From positions 7,983 through 69,039 of the forward strand of contig JAPLEZ010000037.1 of NCBI GenBank assembly GCA_026390935.1: a DNA stretch of 61,057 nt, read 5' to 3'. This DNA is from Bacteroidota bacterium (lineage in GTDB: Bacteria; Bacteroidota; Bacteroidia; Flavobacteriales_C; GCA-002722245). Positions 60,235-61,057 of the stretch are shown here, piece after piece (the stretch's first letter is position 1; each line of letters opens with the position of its first letter). The notes beneath the pieces are model-generated. The model was not told the DNA's origin and did no database searches. It saw only the letters and a list, made by a program, of their open reading frames with translations. The position numbers and the translations under genes were made by a program.

Positions 60235-61057
60235 TCAATGAGTGATTGTGTTTTTCGGGTTCAAACCTAATTCTTTTCCTTTTAAAATCATAAAATTTAA
60301 TGCTTCTTTTCTATCATTTTTTATGTTGCCTTCAATGATAGCTTCCTTAATTGCTTCCTTAATTATTCCAATGTGTTTCCCTGGAAGCAAGTCGAATGCA
60401 TCCATAATATCATCACCAGTTACCGGAGGTTTCCAATTTCGCAGATGATCTTTTTCTTCAACTTCCTTTAGTTTAGTTCTAACGAGTTGAAAGTTTTGCA
60501 TATATCGAGAAACCTTGTCTTTGTTTTTAGAAGTGATATCTGCATCGCACAAGGTCATAAGATCATCAATATCATCACCCGCCTCATAAAGTAATCTTCT
60601 AATTGCTGAATCCGTGACAGTGTCTTTCACTAGTGATATGGGACGCAGATGCAAAAGCACTAATTTTTGAACGTATTTCATTTTTTCGTTCAGTGGTAAT
60701 TTCAAATTTTCAAAAATCTTAGGCACCATCAATGATCCTTTGTGCTCGTGGCCATGAAAAGTCCAGCCCACTTCTTTATAATATTTTTGAGTGGCAGGTT
60801 TCGCTATGTCGTGTAAAATCGCTGCCCAGCGCAACCACAGGTCTTTAGTGTTTTCGCAAATATTGTCGAGTACTTTTAAAGTGTGGTAAAAATTATCTTT
60901 ATGTGATTTGCCATCTACAACCTGTACGCCATGTAAATTGGCCATTTCAGGGAAAATAAGATGAAGCATTCCGGTATCAAAAAGCAATGTGAATCCTACA
61001 GAAGGTAAAGGTGATAAAATGATTTTATTCAATTCATCGGCAATTCTTTCTTTGGAA
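60235..61057 (-). CDS. cca: CCA-adding enzyme / HD-domain tRNA nucleotidyltransferase (5' truncated by window end)
   Basis: The frame is open to the right edge, so only the C-terminal 270 or so residues are seen (the TTG at 61032 is not a real start). Visible are an HD domain (KDNFYHTLKVLDNI; AAILHDIAKPATQKY; HGHEHKGS) and the following helical RNA-binding part with DADITSKNKDK. The missing N-terminal part should hold the nucleotidyltransferase head. Such HD-containing enzymes add or repair the 3' CCA end of tRNAs. Confidence 0.88.
   Translation of the reverse strand, partial: SKERIADELNKIILSPLPSVGFTLLFDTGMLHLIFPEMANLHGVQVVDGKSHKDNFYHTLKVLDNICENTKDLWLRWAAILHDIAKPATQKYYKEVGWTFHGHEHKGSLMVPKIFENLKLPLNEKMKYVQKLVLLHLRPISLVKDTVTDSAIRRLLYEAGDDIDDLMTLCDADITSKNKDKVSRYMQNFQLVRTKLKEVEEKDHLRNWKPPVTGDDIMDAFDLLPGKHIGIIKEAIKEAIIEGNIKNDRKEALNFMILKGKELGLNPKNTITH

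Overview
The window looks like chromosomal DNA from a free-living, carbohydrate-using Bacteroidota bacterium (Flavobacteriales/Sphingobacteriales/Chitinophagales-like). The evidence is A+T-rich DNA, type IX secretion system (T9SS) C-terminal sorting domains of both kinds, split transketolase genes, a long Bacteroidota-type signal peptidase I, LytS/LytTR two-component pairs, surface-lipoprotein signals (SCKKD/E), the carboxynorspermidine route and a Nudix-type sugar regulator. No rRNA, tRNA, CRISPR array, phage or complete insertion sequence was seen. Both ends cut through genes.

Layout. 1-7.6 kb: end of an iron-siderophore/cobalamin-type ABC importer, then a STAS-like protein, a secreted esterase, a CAP-domain protein, ffh, folD and a TPR lipoprotein. 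7.9-16.9 kb: a plus-strand pentose cluster with xylulokinase, xylose isomerase, aldose epimerase, a Nudix-like regulator with a degenerate catalytic box, a transaldolase/fructose-6-phosphate aldolase, split transketolase and an FHS-family sugar symporter; a palindromic operator candidate lies before xylB. 17-29.5 kb: a large 11-PKD T9SS protein, a HerA-like ATPase, accC, a DUF4294 protein and the carboxynorspermidine dehydrogenase/decarboxylase pair. 29.8-34.1 kb: an AddB-like nuclease and a GT-C glycosyltransferase.

34-54 kb is the accessory heart of the window. It holds four paralogous lipoproteins that each join an astacin-like zinc protease to a six-bladed tectonin propeller. Two of them are each followed by a convergent LytS-type kinase/LytTR regulator pair, giving a tandem duplicated module. 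All four protease genes carry the same direct-repeat element about 20 bp before the start codon (9 bp, 12-bp gap, 9 bp; 21-bp period), which fits the geometry of a LytTR-family operator. The same region has two T9SS glycan-active or adhesin-like proteins, a frameshifted outer-membrane protein gene, a leftover T9SS tail fragment and a large type B T9SS protein.

54.4-61 kb: housekeeping genes on the minus strand (wbqC-like, lepB, dapB, an SRPBCC protein, miaA, a pRiA4b ORF-3-like protein and the 3' part of a CCA-adding enzyme).

Many intergenic gaps contain near-perfect inverted repeats (38 bp to about 150 bp), including two copies of one long foldback family and a stack of five palindromes at 29.45-29.83 kb. 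Remnants of a HigA-like antitoxin and of a sorting domain lie next to such elements or gene-cassette edges.
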